Source: Monosiga brevicollis MX1
Lineage: Eukaryota > Opisthokonta > Choanoflagellata > Craspedida > Salpingoecidae
DNA: 42,742 nt
Reading direction: 5' to 3'
Assembly (NCBI RefSeq): GCF_000002865.3
Contig: NW_001865080.1
Location: forward strand, 17,875 to 60,616
Each line of letters opens with the position of its first letter. Positions within the stretch are counted from its first letter, which is position 1. Positions 1 through 11,267 of the stretch are shown piece by piece. A model generated the notes under the pieces. The model was not told the origin of the DNA and ran no database searches. It saw only the letters and a program-made list of their open reading frames with translations. The position numbers were made by a program, and so were the translations under genes.

Positions 1-2
1 CC

Positions 3-182
3 AAGCACATTGCTGTCAAGTATCGCTTTGTGCAAGAGAGGTATGAACGCAACCAGCTCGATGTCCGGTTCTGCGGGACCAAGGACATGGTTGCTGACCT
101 TCTCACCAAGCTGCTCAATGGACCGAGCCATCGTCGTTTGTGTGACATGCTCTTCCGTTCTCAGCTTGAAGGGGAGTATTAG
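3..182 (+). CDS. Ty1/copia Pol C-terminus (partial, enters from left edge)
   Basis: Reading from base 3 gives 59 codons and a TAG stop. They begin KHIAVKYRFVQERY and contain LDVRFCGTKDMVADLLTKLL. This matches the end of the Ty1/copia RNase H domain, where a KHI.V.YHFVRE segment is followed by a T.DM.AD.LTK block just before the polyprotein stop. The enzyme would degrade the RNA strand of the RNA/DNA hybrid during reverse transcription. Only this tail lies in the window, so integrity of the rest is unknown. A purine-rich stretch overlaps the last codons, as expected for the polypurine tract at the 3' LTR border. The family call is firm; element activity cannot be judged. Confidence 0.85.
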   Translation, partial: KHIAVKYRFVQERYERNQLDVRFCGTKDMVADLLTKLLNGPSHRRLCDMLFRSQLEGEY

Positions 183-595
183 AGGCACAATCTGAGACGG
201 TATACTTTACCACGTTGTGTGTCCTCTGGTACTTGATGTTGTCCCACCTTGTTGTGTAACATCTTGCTGTACCATCTTGCTGTATCATCTTGTTGTGGCA
301 TCTGTTGGTCCCAACAGATTGCTGATATCGCTTCCACCTGTCTTCAGTGTGATAGTCCATTCTCTGTCTCCACTGTGTGTGTGTGTGTTTCCACCTGCTA
401 TAAATGGGAGCGATCTCCCTGGATCGGTACCATTTTCCTTCTTGACCTCGGTCGTTCCACTTCCCTCCTTCTGTCTTGTTCTGTCTTGTTCCTTCGCCTT
501 GCTTCAATCCATGTTCTCGTATGCACTTCGATTGGTTGGATACCTCTGTGACAATCGCCTTGTCCACACACATAACACTGTACTGGACATACACC
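183..595 (+). mobile_element. probable 3' LTR of the copia element
   Basis: This stretch directly follows the Pol stop and polypurine tract, where a copia element places its 3' LTR. It holds short degenerate direct repeats of a CATCTTGCTGTA-like unit around 260-300 and a good TATA box at 399. I see no second LTR to compare with, so both borders are guesses. The right border is set where the minisatellite begins. Confidence 0.45.
399..404 (+). promoter_or_regulatory. TATA box in the probable LTR
   Basis: TATAAA in the context CTGCTATAAATGGGAG, about 215 bases into the presumed LTR, where a U3 core promoter would lie. Inferred from sequence and position only. Confidence 0.45.
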
Positions 596-603
596 TTTAT
601 AAT

Positions 604-1764
604 CTTCTCGAACCTGATCTGTTCGAGCCTGATCTGTTTGGTCCTGCTCTACTCGAACTTGATCTGTTTGGGCCTGATCTGCTCGAACCTGATCGGTTCG
701 GGCCTGATCCGTTCGGGCCTGCTACGTTAGGTCCTGCTTTGCACGAGCCTGATCTGCTCGGACCTGATCTTCTCGAACCTGATCTGTTCGAGCCTGATCT
801 GTTTGGTCCTGCTCTACTCGGACTTGATCTGTTTGGGCCTGATCTGCTCGAACCTGATCGGTTCGGGCCTGATCCGTTCGGGCCTGCTGCGTTAGGTCCT
901 GCTTTGCACGAGCCTGATCTGCTCGGACCTGATCTTCTCGAACCTGATCTGTTCGAGCCTGATCTGTTTGGTCCTGCTCTACTCGGACTTGATCTGTTTG
1001 GGCCTGATCTGCTCGAACCTGATCGGTTCGGGCCTGATCCGTTCGGGCCTGCTACGTTAGGTCCTGCTTTGCACGAGCCTGATCTGCTCGCTGATCTTCG
1101 ACCTGATCTTCTCGAACCTGATCTGTTCGAGCCTGATCTGTTTGGTCCTGCTCTACTCGGACTTGATCTGTTTGGGCCTGATCTGCTCGAACTTGATCGG
1201 TTCGGGCCTGATCCGTTCGGGCCTGCTGCGTTAGGGCCTGCTTTGCACGAGCCTGATCTGCTCGGACCTGATCTGCTCGAACCTGATCTGTTCGAGCCTG
1301 ATCTGTTTGGGCCTGCTCTACTCGGACCTGATCTGTTTGGGCCTGATCTGCTCGAACCTGATCGGTTCGGGCCTGATCCGTTCGGGCCTGCTGCGTTAGG
1401 TCCTGCTTTGCACGAGCCTGATCTGCTCGGACCTGATCTTCTCGAACCTGATCTGTTCGAGCCTGATCTGTTTGGTCCTGCTCTACTCGAACTTGATCTG
1501 TTTGGGCCTGATCTGCTCGAGCTTGATCTGTTCGGGACTGATCCGTTCGGGCCTGGTCTGTTCGGGCCTAATCTGCTCGGGTCTGGTGTGCTCCGATATG
1601 TTGTGCTCGGGCCTGATCTGCACGGGCCTGGTCCGCTCGGACCTTCTCTTCTCGCGCCTAACCTGTTCGAACCTGATCCGTTTGGTCTTGCTCTACTCGA
1701 GTCTGATACGTTCGGGCCTAAAATGCTCGGGTCTGATGTGGTCGAGCCTGATAATAATAAATAA
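604..1764. repeat. 15-bp minisatellite in 165-bp higher-order units
   Basis: The basic unit is 15 bp, close to TTCGAGCCTGATCTG. Eleven variant units make a 165-bp higher-order repeat whose copies start at 604, 769, 934, 1108, 1273 and 1438. The third spacing is 174 bp because of a 9-bp insertion near 1090. After about 1540 the units continue but diverge. Because 15 and 165 are multiples of three, a plus-strand frame stays open from 217 to 1764 (pentapeptides such as FEPDL and FGPAL). A minus-strand frame is open from 1796 to 597 (SGPNR-type repeats). I do not call a gene: there is no recognisable domain and the openness follows from periodicity. Confidence 0.9.
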
Positions 1765-2217
1765 ATTAGGTGTTTGAACCTCAGAGCTGAAAGCAAAGCT
1801 GTGCAACCCCGACATCAAAATCACAACGGCACGCAAAACAACACAAGAGAACAAGTTACATTCGCTGGCTTTTATCATGCCAAGAAGTACAAGCGCGAAG
1901 AATCACGCACATAGAAACAAAAATCGTACAAAACGACCAAGTATAACCAGAGATAAGGCCATTTCAAACACAAGACACCCAGAAGGGCAGTCACACATCA
2001 CAAGTATAAGCCATCACAGCACAAACACAATGAACACCACGGCACGCTCACATCCAACGAGACACAACGTCGGATTGAGAAAACAACCGACCACAGAAGA
2101 CAAAGACATCATACAAAGGACCTTACAAAAATTCAGCAGAATACCACAAAATACAGCAAAAATTAAAACAGGTGCACACAGGGATCCCCACAGAGGGACC
2201 CCCGAGACGGTGCCTAC
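1765..2217. other. non-coding stretch, possible 3' tail of the minus-strand retroelement
   Basis: A-rich, lower-GC sequence between the minisatellite and the end of the retroelement reading frame. On the minus strand it lies directly downstream of the retroelement stop and could be its 3' untranslated region. I see no homopolymer tail marking an element end, and no gene. Confidence 0.4.
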
Positions 2218-4260
2218 CTACGACGAGCGCAGGCAGGCACCGCCAAAGTGGCGCTGGATGTGGTCAGCGTTCATCTGATGGACCAGCGCCGCAAAGCGAC
2301 CTTTCCACCGAGGAACAAAGGCCTCATCCAGCCCCGGCTGGTACACACCACGGGCCTCGGCGCAGCGGGCGAGCTGACCAAGCAGATCCACAAAGGAGGA
2401 GGCGAACCCACCGGTTGTCGTCATCGCCGCAGGGACGATCAGAGTTTTTCCATGGTTGAAACCGGTGTAGTAGTCGCGCTTCTCCTTTTCGGCTCGGCGA
2501 AGGGCAGCGCCCACCTTGATGCAGGCTTGCGAGGTGGTCGGGGGTTGGGCTGTGCGCACAGTCACGTCAATGCCCAGGTCGGGCAGAGCTGGGCCCAGAG
2601 CACCGCCGGGAAAAGGGTTGCGGCAGTGCAGGTCGATGCGGCAGCTCTGGCCGTTGGCGTTGTAGCCAGACTTTTCCACCCAGACATGGGAGAGGGTGGC
2701 GTACCTGAGCAGGCGGCCCATCTCGTCGCGAAGGGCGTTGTGACGCTTGATGGGACGGCAGGTTAGCAGGTGCTCGCGGGTCAGTCGCGGCTGAGGTGTC
2801 TTGCTGCTGCAGAGCGGGCACTTGTCCGTCGGCTTGACGTTGATGAGTTCATGGAGGCCAAAACCCATCATGGACACGACCGCAATGGCAAAGGTCGTGT
2901 CGCTCAAGCGACGCAACTTGTCCCGACCCCGCATGGTCAAGAGTGTGTGAACATGTTCACACACCAAGACAGTGCTGACGCCCCATTCGCGTGAGGCCAG
3001 ATATGCCTGCTGCAGGTCCAGTGCACACTTGGCCATCAGGTCGTCCAGTGCCGCCTTGGAACGAAGGGCAATGATCTCAGCTGGTCGCTGAGTCGCCGCG
3101 TCCTTGACCGTGGCCATCTGGAAGCCAGCTCGCTGCACATGGACCTCAAAGTCGGCAGCCCTCGATGCATCCTCCAAAAGTCGATCGTAGACCCGAGGGT
3201 AGCGAGTGGCCAGCTTGGCCATGTTGCAGACATAAGCCACCGGACCGCGCTCAACCAGGTCGTGCAGGCCAAAGCCCCCGGTGTTGGCCCGCGTGAAGAT
3301 GCGAGCCTCCAGGAGCTGTTCCAGCGTAACGTCATGACCTTCAGCTCCGGCTGGTGCAGACAGGTTTACCTTGGCAAAAAAGGCTTTGACAAAGGTCTCC
3401 TTGCAAGCACGGTTCAAGAGCTCGGACAAGCCCGACGTCAGACTTGGGGGCAGCGTGTAGAGGTGGTTGATGAGGCTAGGCACGTACTGCATGGCCGTGA
3501 GGAGGGCCTGAAGCGAGACACCGGTCGTCAGCATGTCATTGAGCTTGCCAGCAATGTGCTTCGCCTTGTCGTTCAGCTGCTTCTTCATACACTCGCGACG
3601 GCCAATCGGCGTTCCCATGACCGTCATGCCCGTGTTGGCCGTCTCGCGCACGGCATCTGGCAAGACAGACTTGATAGCAGTGATGGAAGCCGAATGGTGG
3701 CGAGGCATGTAGAAGCGGCTCTTACTGGGCTGCAAATGAAGGCCAGCAGACTCTGCACGAGCCTTGACAATCTCGACGTCGGCCGCCACGTCCTCCGCGG
3801 GACCCATCAGTACAATGTCGTCGAGGTACTTGATGACCTTGCAGCGATAGTCAGTGGTGGCGTCGAGGAGACCGAGGACCTCACAGGAGTACAGGGCAAA
3901 GAAGAAGGGCGATAGCTCGTTGCCCTGCACAATGCCTTGGCCAACATCAATGTCAATGACCTTGAAGAACTTGTCGACAATGCAGTGGGTAGTGGGTCGA
4001 GCATAGTGTCGTTCAAAGGCGCGCAAGAGCCAGGGACCTTGTCGGCCACAATCTCGTGCAGCCGTGCTCGGTCGGTGTAGTTGAAGGCACTCTTGAAATC
4101 GAGGGAGAGCATGGTCCAGCCCGGGGTAGACTCACAGGCTTGAAGCTCACCAAAGGCCATGCCAACTGCTGCTGAAATGCCGTCCTTGACTCCGACGGCC
4201 AGCTCTGGACTGGCCTGCAGCCATGCCAAGAGACGCAGGATCAAAAACCCCTCCTTGACA
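2218..4260 (-). pseudogene. non-LTR retrotransposon: reverse transcriptase plus restriction-like endonuclease, truncated and frameshifted
   Basis: Two overlapping minus-strand frames encode one protein. The upstream frame, readable to about 4030, has RT motif A (LDFKSAFNYTDR) preceded by a GVKDG segment. The downstream frame ends at 2218. It has motif B (QGNELSPFFFALY, about 3900-3945), motif C (YLDDI, about 3820) and the following GLHLQPSKSRFY. Near its end are a CxxC...H....C knuckle (about 2760-2825) and a PDLGIDVTV / RRAEKEKRDYY block, as in restriction-like endonuclease elements of the R2 type. The frames join only with a -1 shift near 4030-4060, which I read as a one-base deletion; programmed frameshifting is possible. 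RT sequence upstream of the GVKDG segment is missing, so the copy is 5'-truncated near 4250. Confidence 0.8.
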
Positions 4261-4631
4261 TGGCCGATGCGCACATACGTCCCAATAGATGCTCTCATAT
4301 ACTGTCCTTTCGTATCAACCATTTCATACTCCCTCTCTGTCTTCGTCTTTGCCGCTGCCTCTGTCTCATTCATAACCTCATACTTGTCTCTACCCGTCGT
4401 CGTGTTGAATAGCTCTAACAGCTACGCTGCATATCCATTACAAACGGCGTCCTGGCATAATCGTCTTGCCCGCTATGTTGCCTTTCGTCGAGGCTCGAAA
4501 AGATGTGATTCCTTACACAGCTCATCTTCTCTCGAATGTTGATGAGAGTCGGTGCAGGTGACTTTTGCGAATTACGAGATTCAGCTAGGATTCATGAGTC
4601 GATTTGTGTCTTCAACTCTCTGGTTATTCGA
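4261..4631. other. spacer between retroelement and KIAA1143-like gene
   Basis: No recognisable coding sequence or RNA gene. It includes the 3' flank of the KIAA1143-like gene. I see no clear AATAAA on the minus strand. Confidence 0.4.
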
Positions 4632-5385
4632 TCAGTCTTCCTCGTCATCATCCTGGAAGGACAGAGTGCTTGCGTTTTTCTTGTTCAGACTCTTGCTACG
4701 CTTCGATCCATCCTTCACTTCCTTGTGGGTCTTGTCTCGTTTCTTTTTTGCAAACTTGGGTTGATCGTGAGCTGCAAGAACTGCTTCAGTTCCCTCTGTT
4801 AAAAAAGCACAAACGCATGAAACAAGGCCGTTAGAGACGCACAAGGTAGACGGGGGGAAGGTGTGTGAAAGGATGGAAGGACCACACAAGTTGGCAGTGC
4901 CACGTACTAGCACCGCTGGCGACGGCTGCTTTTGCCTCTTGCATGGTCAGATCTCCATCTTTGAGCACGACCACCTATCATACACAAGGCATGAACAGCA
5001 GCAAAGTGGATGTATCAAGAATATGGCCCAGGCGCCCCGAGTCAGTATTGAGCTTGCTTATTGTCACAATGGACGGGGCCCGCCAAAAGCACGGCGATGG
5101 AGCGGGCGTTGCACCTGAGGCTCATCCTCCACCTTGACGTGGAAGGAATCGTCATCATCCGTGGCTTTGGGCAGCTTGGCAAACTTGGCTTGAATGTCTT
5201 CTTCCTGCTGCTCCTCGCGAGGCTTGAGGCCATGTGTCGCTCTGCCGGCGGGCATCAATGCTGAGCATGTTCAAGTTGTACGCATCAAGCAGCAAGAGTA
5301 GGGGGTCACAGGCAGACCTGAGCTTTTGCAGAAACTTGGGTTCTCGGATCCCGGTGAAGCTCACATCGACCTTTTTGCGCGACAT
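4632..5385 (-). CDS. DUF4604 / KIAA1143-like protein
   Basis: Four exons on the minus strand: 5385-5318, 5241-5115, 4974-4908 and 4795-4632. They join in frame to 141 residues. The N-terminus MSRKKVDVSFTGIREPKFL matches the DUF4604 start (a basic start followed by a P.FL motif). The middle reads EDEPQ / VVVLKDGDLTMQEA across an intron, like human KIAA1143 (EDEQPQVVVLKKGDLS). The end LSFQDDDEED parallels the human SLLSFDNEDENE tail, preceded by a Lys-rich stretch. The function of the family is not established to my knowledge; the protein is small, highly charged and probably nuclear. Introns are 73, 140 and 112 bp. The start is the ATG opening the conserved N-terminal motif. It shares a 0.76-kb divergent spacer with the PX gene. 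Confidence 0.85.
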
Positions 5386-5571
5386 CGTCGAGGACTGTCG
5401 CTGCCGACCGGACATGATGCTGCTGCTGATGATAACGATGCTTGGAGATGTTGTCACCAAGAAAGAGCTCTATCTAGAAAGTGAGATGCCGCTGCCGTGG
5501 CCTTCAAAGCTCAAGGCGGATGCGAATCATTGCCCTCACCGCAGCCCAGCGCCATGAGGACAGCCGCGGAC

Positions 5572-5812
5572 GAGAGTGAGGAAGAGAGAGAGCGAGAGAG
5601 AGAAAGTGTGAGAGAGAGAGAGAGAGTGAGTGAGTGAGAGAGAGTGAGAGAGTGAGAGAGAGTGAGTGAGAGAGAGTGAGTGAGAGAGAGTGAGTGTGTG
5701 TGTGTGAGAGAGGGAGAAAGGGTTAGAGAGAGTTAGACTTTTTTTCAGAGGGAATTTTGAGATTTACAGAGAGAGAGAGATTTTGAGAGAGAGAGCTTTG
5801 AGAGAGATACGC
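5572..5812. repeat. (GA)n-rich microsatellite with GAGT interruptions
   Basis: Nearly continuous GAGAGA / GAGTGA sequence on the plus strand, so CT on the sense strand of the KIAA1143-like gene, beginning 187 bp upstream of its ATG. It fills much of the divergent spacer with the PX gene. Confidence 0.95.
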
Positions 5813-6012
5813 ACAACAGACTATTTGGCTGAATTTCTGTGAAGTGGAGGGCAGAGTGTTGTCGGTCTTGGAAGCGAGCAGGTCGAGGGCGGGGACGGGG
5901 AATGGCAATCTCGATGAAGCATTTGCTTTCACTTTTGGTGGGTATCAGGGGGCTACGGCTCCCACTCTACCTCTCCCCTTTGGATGTCGGAAACGCCTGA
6001 AGGTGAGCATCT

Positions 6013-6014
<2 letters not shown>

Positions 6015-6044
<30 letters not shown>
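6015..6044. repeat. (GT)15 microsatellite
   Basis: Uninterrupted GT dinucleotides about 100 bp upstream of the PX-gene start chosen here. Just before it, ATGTCGGAAACGCCTGAAG followed by GTGAGC could be a small alternative first exon, but its phase does not fit the next exon. Confidence 0.9.
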
Positions 6045-6047
<3 letters not shown>

Positions 6048-6145
6048 GAGTCGTTCTGCTGGTCATGGATGGCTAGCTCGGCCTGCCGGCTGGGCTGAGG
6101 AAACAAGCCGCCGTGCTCCCTGACGCTGTAGGAATGTGTTCGTAG

Positions 6146-7879
6146 ATGCCACTTCCAATGCCTCCCGCTCGTTGTAGCGTGCCCTCTTTCCGCTGGATGG
6201 GTGAACACATCTACTTTGAGATTGTCTGCAGCAATCAAAATCAAGGTTGCTCACACTTCGCCAGCGCCCGTGGCTGGGTCCGAAACATGCCGCAGCCCCA
6301 ATTATGCCCTGATTGTTTGACACTCATTTCGGGCCTTTATTATAACGCGATGTAGCTGTCGTTGGCTCTGTGCAGCAAACGTACGACGACTTTTTTGAGC
6401 TGCATTGCCGCTTGCTCGATGAATTCCCGATCGAAGCAGGTCGAGGTACCCATCCACGGTACGGCCTGCTCATGCCTGTGAGCCCGGACACCAGATCGCA
6501 GCGCCCGACGAGCCATTCCTCAGATTGGTCCCTGATGCCTGTCATCCTTGAATCACACCTGGAATCCCCCACAACAACAATAGCATCTTGCCTCCTCTGC
6601 CAGGCAAGCGCCTCCTGAGCTTCAAGGCGTCTAAGTCAGCCCGGAGACGAGGTGAGCCTGTGATTCGAATCCGGCATGAGATGCTGCCGTCGTTGTAGAG
6701 CACAATCGGACGGGTCTTGCACACCTTTCATCCCTCTTGGATCAACGGATGCTGAATCGAGAGTTGGTCACGAGTGCTCTCACACTTGGTGCATTGCGCC
6801 TGCGTAGCTGCCGAGGATCTTGCGACGCGCCGCAGACCAGCACTTGAACTCTATCTGAATGGTCTCCTGCGCATCCCAAATGTGGCTCAGTACGTCAAGG
6901 ATGCCCCCATTTCCTGTCGCTGACACTAGAGTTGAGACTCTTGAGCTCCATATTCATCACATATTGCGCTTTTGTGGCCCACAGCTCCCCACCAGTCCTG
7001 TCATTTCTGCGGTCGCCGTCACTCCCAGATCAAGTCATACGGTCTACTGCCAATCTGCCTGCCAAACACATGCCCGAGCAGGCCAACACCCAAAACGCCA
7101 ACGACGTCAACGTTGAACTGAGAGATTACGCCATGTATCAAGGGCCTTTTAGTCGACGCCAGCGCCTCGTGCTTGCCATCGCTGAGCCAAAACTAGGTCG
7201 CATCCTGTTATACAAAGCCGCTTTCAAAGGAGATCAAAGGTACGCGCGACAAGTTTAAGCCACACAATGCCATGCCTTTTCTCCATCGGTTTTACCTGTT
7301 CCATGCATATGCCCTTGCTCTTGTGCTGCTCCTGCGGCGGTCTCACGGCCGAGGCCAGCTTGCCATATGTCGGCGAGGTGCCGGTAATAGCAAGCAGCAT
7401 TCATGCTGCACAATCTCCTGACAATAACCTGGTGGACCAAGTAAGCTTCGCTCCCGCCCTCTCTAGGAATGTTTAAGGAGTGTTTGAAAACTGACCTATT
7501 CTCATCTCCGATGGGTGACCTGTCGCTTCATCTCCAACGATAGCCGGACCCTGACCATGAACAACCAGACATGCCACACAGCGAGGCGACTCATCTCGTG
7601 ATCAACGTCAAAGATCATGCGCATGACCATCATATATGGCTATCCACGGCCCTCGAAGCCGCGCGATGGCTGACATACTTTCATCAAGTTGTGCCTGAGC
7701 GCGTTGTGTACGGTACGTTTAGCGTAATGCTTGGTTGACTGCTACCAACTCTGCCGCAAAGGTGCTGTAACTTTGTTGGATGGTGATGCGACACAGATGG
7801 CCGAGAGATCGCCCCGGCACCTGCAGCGCCTTTCACGATCCATGAGGTACAGTGGCCGTCGAAGTTGAAGCTCCACTGA
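6146..7879 (+). CDS. PX-domain protein
   Basis: Nine exons join in frame to 289 residues: 6146-6245, 6356-6458, 6584-6651, 6841-6889, 6930-6973, 7029-7239, 7398-7440, 7544-7712 and 7797-7879. Residues about 15-120 form a PX domain, the phosphoinositide-binding fold of sorting nexins and p47phox. Landmarks are GEHIYFEIV (strand), YDDFFELHCRLLDEFP (the RRYxxF helix region), LPPLPGK (the proline loop) and a C-terminal helix ending ILRF. The usual RRY is QTY here, so the Arg that holds PI3P is missing. The second half (PFSRRQRLVLAIAEPKLGRI, later WLSTALEAARWLTYFHQV) could be a PH-like fold, but I do not recognise it. The first exon is uncertain and introns 1, 4 and 5 have weak donors or are under 60 bp. 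Confidence 0.6.
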
Positions 7880-8139
7880 GTTCCACTGGAGTGTATATAT
7901 CGTCTTATGGTCTGCCCACACACGCCCGCCTCTCTTTCCGCTTTACGTTGGGATTAGGCGCCGGAACCATCCAATCAGGGAGGTGTCCCAACCGCAAGAG
8001 CATCGGAATCTCAGCACAACAGCGCGACAGAGGACATGGAGGGTCGAGGCTCAATTTTGAGTTTTTCGGAACAGACTTCACCACAACTCGAGCACGCATC
8101 ACTGGGTGCACTCGTCGACAACCGATCAGGCGGCCATCA

Positions 8140-11100
8140 TCACCTTGCCACCTGAGAGCCAGACTTCTTCTTCATAAACTGCCTGCGGAAGGCACGAGTT
8201 TTGTCGTCCACTTGGTAGCCCTCACCAAAACCGCCGCCACCACCACGCTTCTGAACCTTGCCCTTGCTGGCATGCACATCTACAAACGCGGTTGGATCAG
8301 ATTTACAAAAGGCAGATTGCCAAAAAAAGAACAAAAGCAAAGAATAATAATGAGAACTGATAAACGGACAGTGTAAGTCGTGAATCGGGTATATGTGTGG
8401 GTGTGTGTGTGTGCTTGCAGCCAGCAACGCGCGGGCGTGCTGCTGGTCATGTTTAGCCAAAGCTTAGCCAAAGCAAAATTGACTCGAGAACGTTTGTCTG
8501 CCAGCAACGTCCACTTACTCAGGTTGACGTTGGGAGGCACGGAAAAACCAAAGGCCTTGCCGACACGACTGAGGTCCAAAGTGTTGACATCAAAAATCTG
8601 CACAAAAAAGAATGAGTGTTGGCGTGCCTGCTCACCCTGATGCAGCCATGGATCGAGTCACACCTGCTTGAGTGAATGCGAAGCATAGGCCTGCAAGTAG
8701 GAGCGATAGCCTTCCTTGGCAGACTTGTGCAAATAGTAATTCTCCTGAATCAGCTTTTCAAGCTGGGAAAAAAAAAATAAGTATCAGATAAGTGGAAAAC
8801 AATTGCAGGCATTGGTGTACCAAGCTTTGGGTGCACTTCGACCCGAAAGGCCCACTGCGACATGGGGCTCACCTGCATCTGTACATTGCTGATCTTGGCC
8901 GCTGGGAACTCGTACTCTTTTGGGCGCACCTTGGCCTGCTTCAAGTATTTGAGAAACGCGACTTCCTCGGGAAGGAGGAAAAGAAGCGCCTTGCCCGATT
9001 TGTCTGTGCCACGAGCCGTACGACCGACGCGATGGATGTAATCCTGTTGTGGGAAGCGCAAACCCCAGGAGCAATCAGTGATGTCTTGATTGATGCCAGC
9101 CCAAGAAAAGACGCCCTTGCGGACAGGTAATTGGCAGAGACGGAAGCGGACGTACGCGAGGATCATCCGGGGGATCATACTGCACGATCCAATCCACATT
9201 GGAAATATCCAAGCCACGCGCAGCGACATCGGTACACAGAAGAATGCCATGCTCTGCGTTGCAAAACTCGAAGAAAGTGGTCGTGCGCTTTCCTTGCTTT
9301 TGCTTGCCCTGTGACCATCATCAAATTGGGAAGTGAAAAAAAGGCGAGGCTCTCCAACACCGAGTGCACCACAAAAAAAAAGGAAGGACATAGCAAAAGG
9401 TATGGACAAGGTGGGATAAAATAAAGACGGGGTCAACCACGGCGAATGTTGCTGAGCTTACATGAATGTCCAGGACGGGGATGTCAATGTAGTTGAGCAG
9501 CTCGGCATGGAATTTTACACTGTTGCAAGAGCTGAGAAAGACCATGACCTTCTTCTTCAGGTTGCGCTTCAAAAATGTGAAGAGAAGCAAGAAGCGCTTG
9601 TCTGCGGGGCAAATCTATTGAGAAGCACGGCAGAGTCGAAGTGATATGAGCAAGGCAAAAACGACAGCACGCTTGAAGAATCTGACGTGAAGGGTTACGA
9701 CATTGCAAGGACTCACAATGTAGCCCTGTTCAATGTTGTCAGCTGTCGCCTCTTCGTCTTGGTCGTTGACACCAACGTAGAGGGGCTCGCCCTTGAGACT
9801 GATGCGAGCCAAGTCTTCGACCTTCCGCGTCTGTGTGGCCGAGAACAAAAGGGTCTGGCGCTTCTCTGCGGACATCCAAAGGCAAAGATGAGCCGTGGAG
9901 ACGTGGCTCGTACCTTTGCGCACGCGCGCGCGCTCTCTCTTTATTATTTGTTACATCAGATCAATCAGCGTAGGCTGAGCACGAGGTGCTTAGAACGTAC
10001 TGGGGAGCAGCTTGATGATTTGGCGCATCTCTTCCTCGAAACCGACTTGCAGGATGCGATCAGCCTCGTCAATGATCAAGCATTGCAGGTTCTTGTAGAG
10101 GAAACCTTGCGTGTTCTGCAGGTGATCGAGCAGTCGACCGGGGGTAGCGACCAGTACGTTGACGCCCTTGACCAAGCGATCGGCTTCAGCCTGTGCAAGC
10201 ACGCGAGGCGGGCATTGGGTAAGGAAAGGGGAGCAGATGGCTCACGTGGAGGATAGACAAGCCAGATGGGACAGAGAGAGAGAGACAGAGAGAGAAAACG
10301 TCGTTTTGAGCAGTAAGCACAGTGCTGGTTTGTAATTTGGACTTACTCGGCGGTTGGCACCACCCATGACAAGGCCATGTGTTTGGGGATGGTAGCGAAG
10401 GAGGTCCTGAACGACACCGTATGTTTGCAATGAAAGCTCACGGGTGGGGCTGATGATGATAATGCCGGTGCCGTTGCGGGGGGTAAACTTGAGCGTCTGC
10501 ATGAGCTCGACGGCGGGCAGCAGGAAGGCCATGGTCTTGCCCGAGCCTGTCTTGGCGGCACCGAGCAAGTCGCGCTTTTGCAGGAGGAGGGGCAATGTTT
10601 TGTACTGAATTTCCATCATGTGTGTAAAGCCCATTTCCTGTCAATGTCGTGAGCACAAAAGGGAGGTGAGGCATGCGATGGGAGCCCATGCGGCCAGAGT
10701 TTGTTGGATGGATCCATGGTCATGGCTCAAACGCGGCAGAAAATAAAGACCAGGGAGCCAGGGAGGCCCGGCCAGGTCGGTGCGAGCGTACATCAATGGC
10801 CTTCATGGTATTTTCTGAAAGCAGGTGCTGAAAGGCTGAGAACTTGACATGGTCTGCGCCCTTCTCGTAGTCGGGCAGAGCGTCTGGATGCAACGCTTCG
10901 AGGGCCGAAACGGCGGCTTCCGGGTCCACTTTAGCGCGCTTGGCCTGTTCGGGTGAAGTCGCGTGCTCGGTCTTTTCCTGCCGGCGGCTGACGGCTTGCT
11001 CGGGTTGCTCGGGGCCCTCGCGGTCACTCTTGCTCGCATGCCCTGCCAATTGCGATGAAAGGAGTTTAGATTTGTTGAGCTGATTCGCGGGGAGGGGAGG

Positions 11101-11239
11101 GCTGCAGGTGGTCTCGGCATTGACTTTGAAAGACATGAAAGCGGGGATGCCAGAACCTACCACGCTTGGGGGTCGCCATCTTGCCACCGGCAGCCTTTTT
11201 GCGCTGCTGGCCCATCGCCTTTGCACCTTTAGGCGCCAT
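8140..11239 (-). CDS. DDX18: DEAD-box ATP-dependent RNA helicase DDX18 / Has1
   Basis: Eleven exons: 11239-11161, 11042-10792, 10637-10347, 10190-10001, 9865-9717, 9614-9462, 9308-9156, 9043-8873, 8762-8664, 8597-8519 and 8279-8140. All join in phase to 584 residues (human 670, yeast Has1 505). Visible motifs: [10 protein letters not shown] with the Q-motif Gln (121), AAKTGSGKT (Walker A, 137-145), [20 protein letters not shown] (248-251), SAT (279-281), ARGLDIS and HRVGRTARG (426-434). Has1-specific stretches such as IEQGYI/ICPADKR and the Gly-rich KRGGGGGFG tail separate it from other DEAD-box proteins. In yeast and human this nucleolar helicase releases snoRNAs from pre-ribosomes and is needed for 40S and 60S assembly. 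The charged first 110 residues are poorly conserved. It is divergent with CCT5 and convergent with the PX gene (260 bp apart). Confidence 0.95.
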
Positions 11240-11267
11240 CTTGCCCCCAAATGGCTCGGCCTCTCAG

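Noticed and set aside
115-594. Minus-strand 159-codon reading frame over the presumed LTR
   Set aside because: Low-complexity composition, no recognisable domain, and it overlaps the copia 3' end.
6660-6680. TTCGAATCC, resembling a tRNA T-loop
   Set aside because: No acceptor stem, anticodon arm or D-arm can be drawn around it; it lies in a PX-gene intron.
9687-10256. Long plus-strand reading frame of 189 codons
   Set aside because: It is antisense to DDX18 exons and introns, with no domain. The minus strand has clear helicase motifs with matching splice sites.
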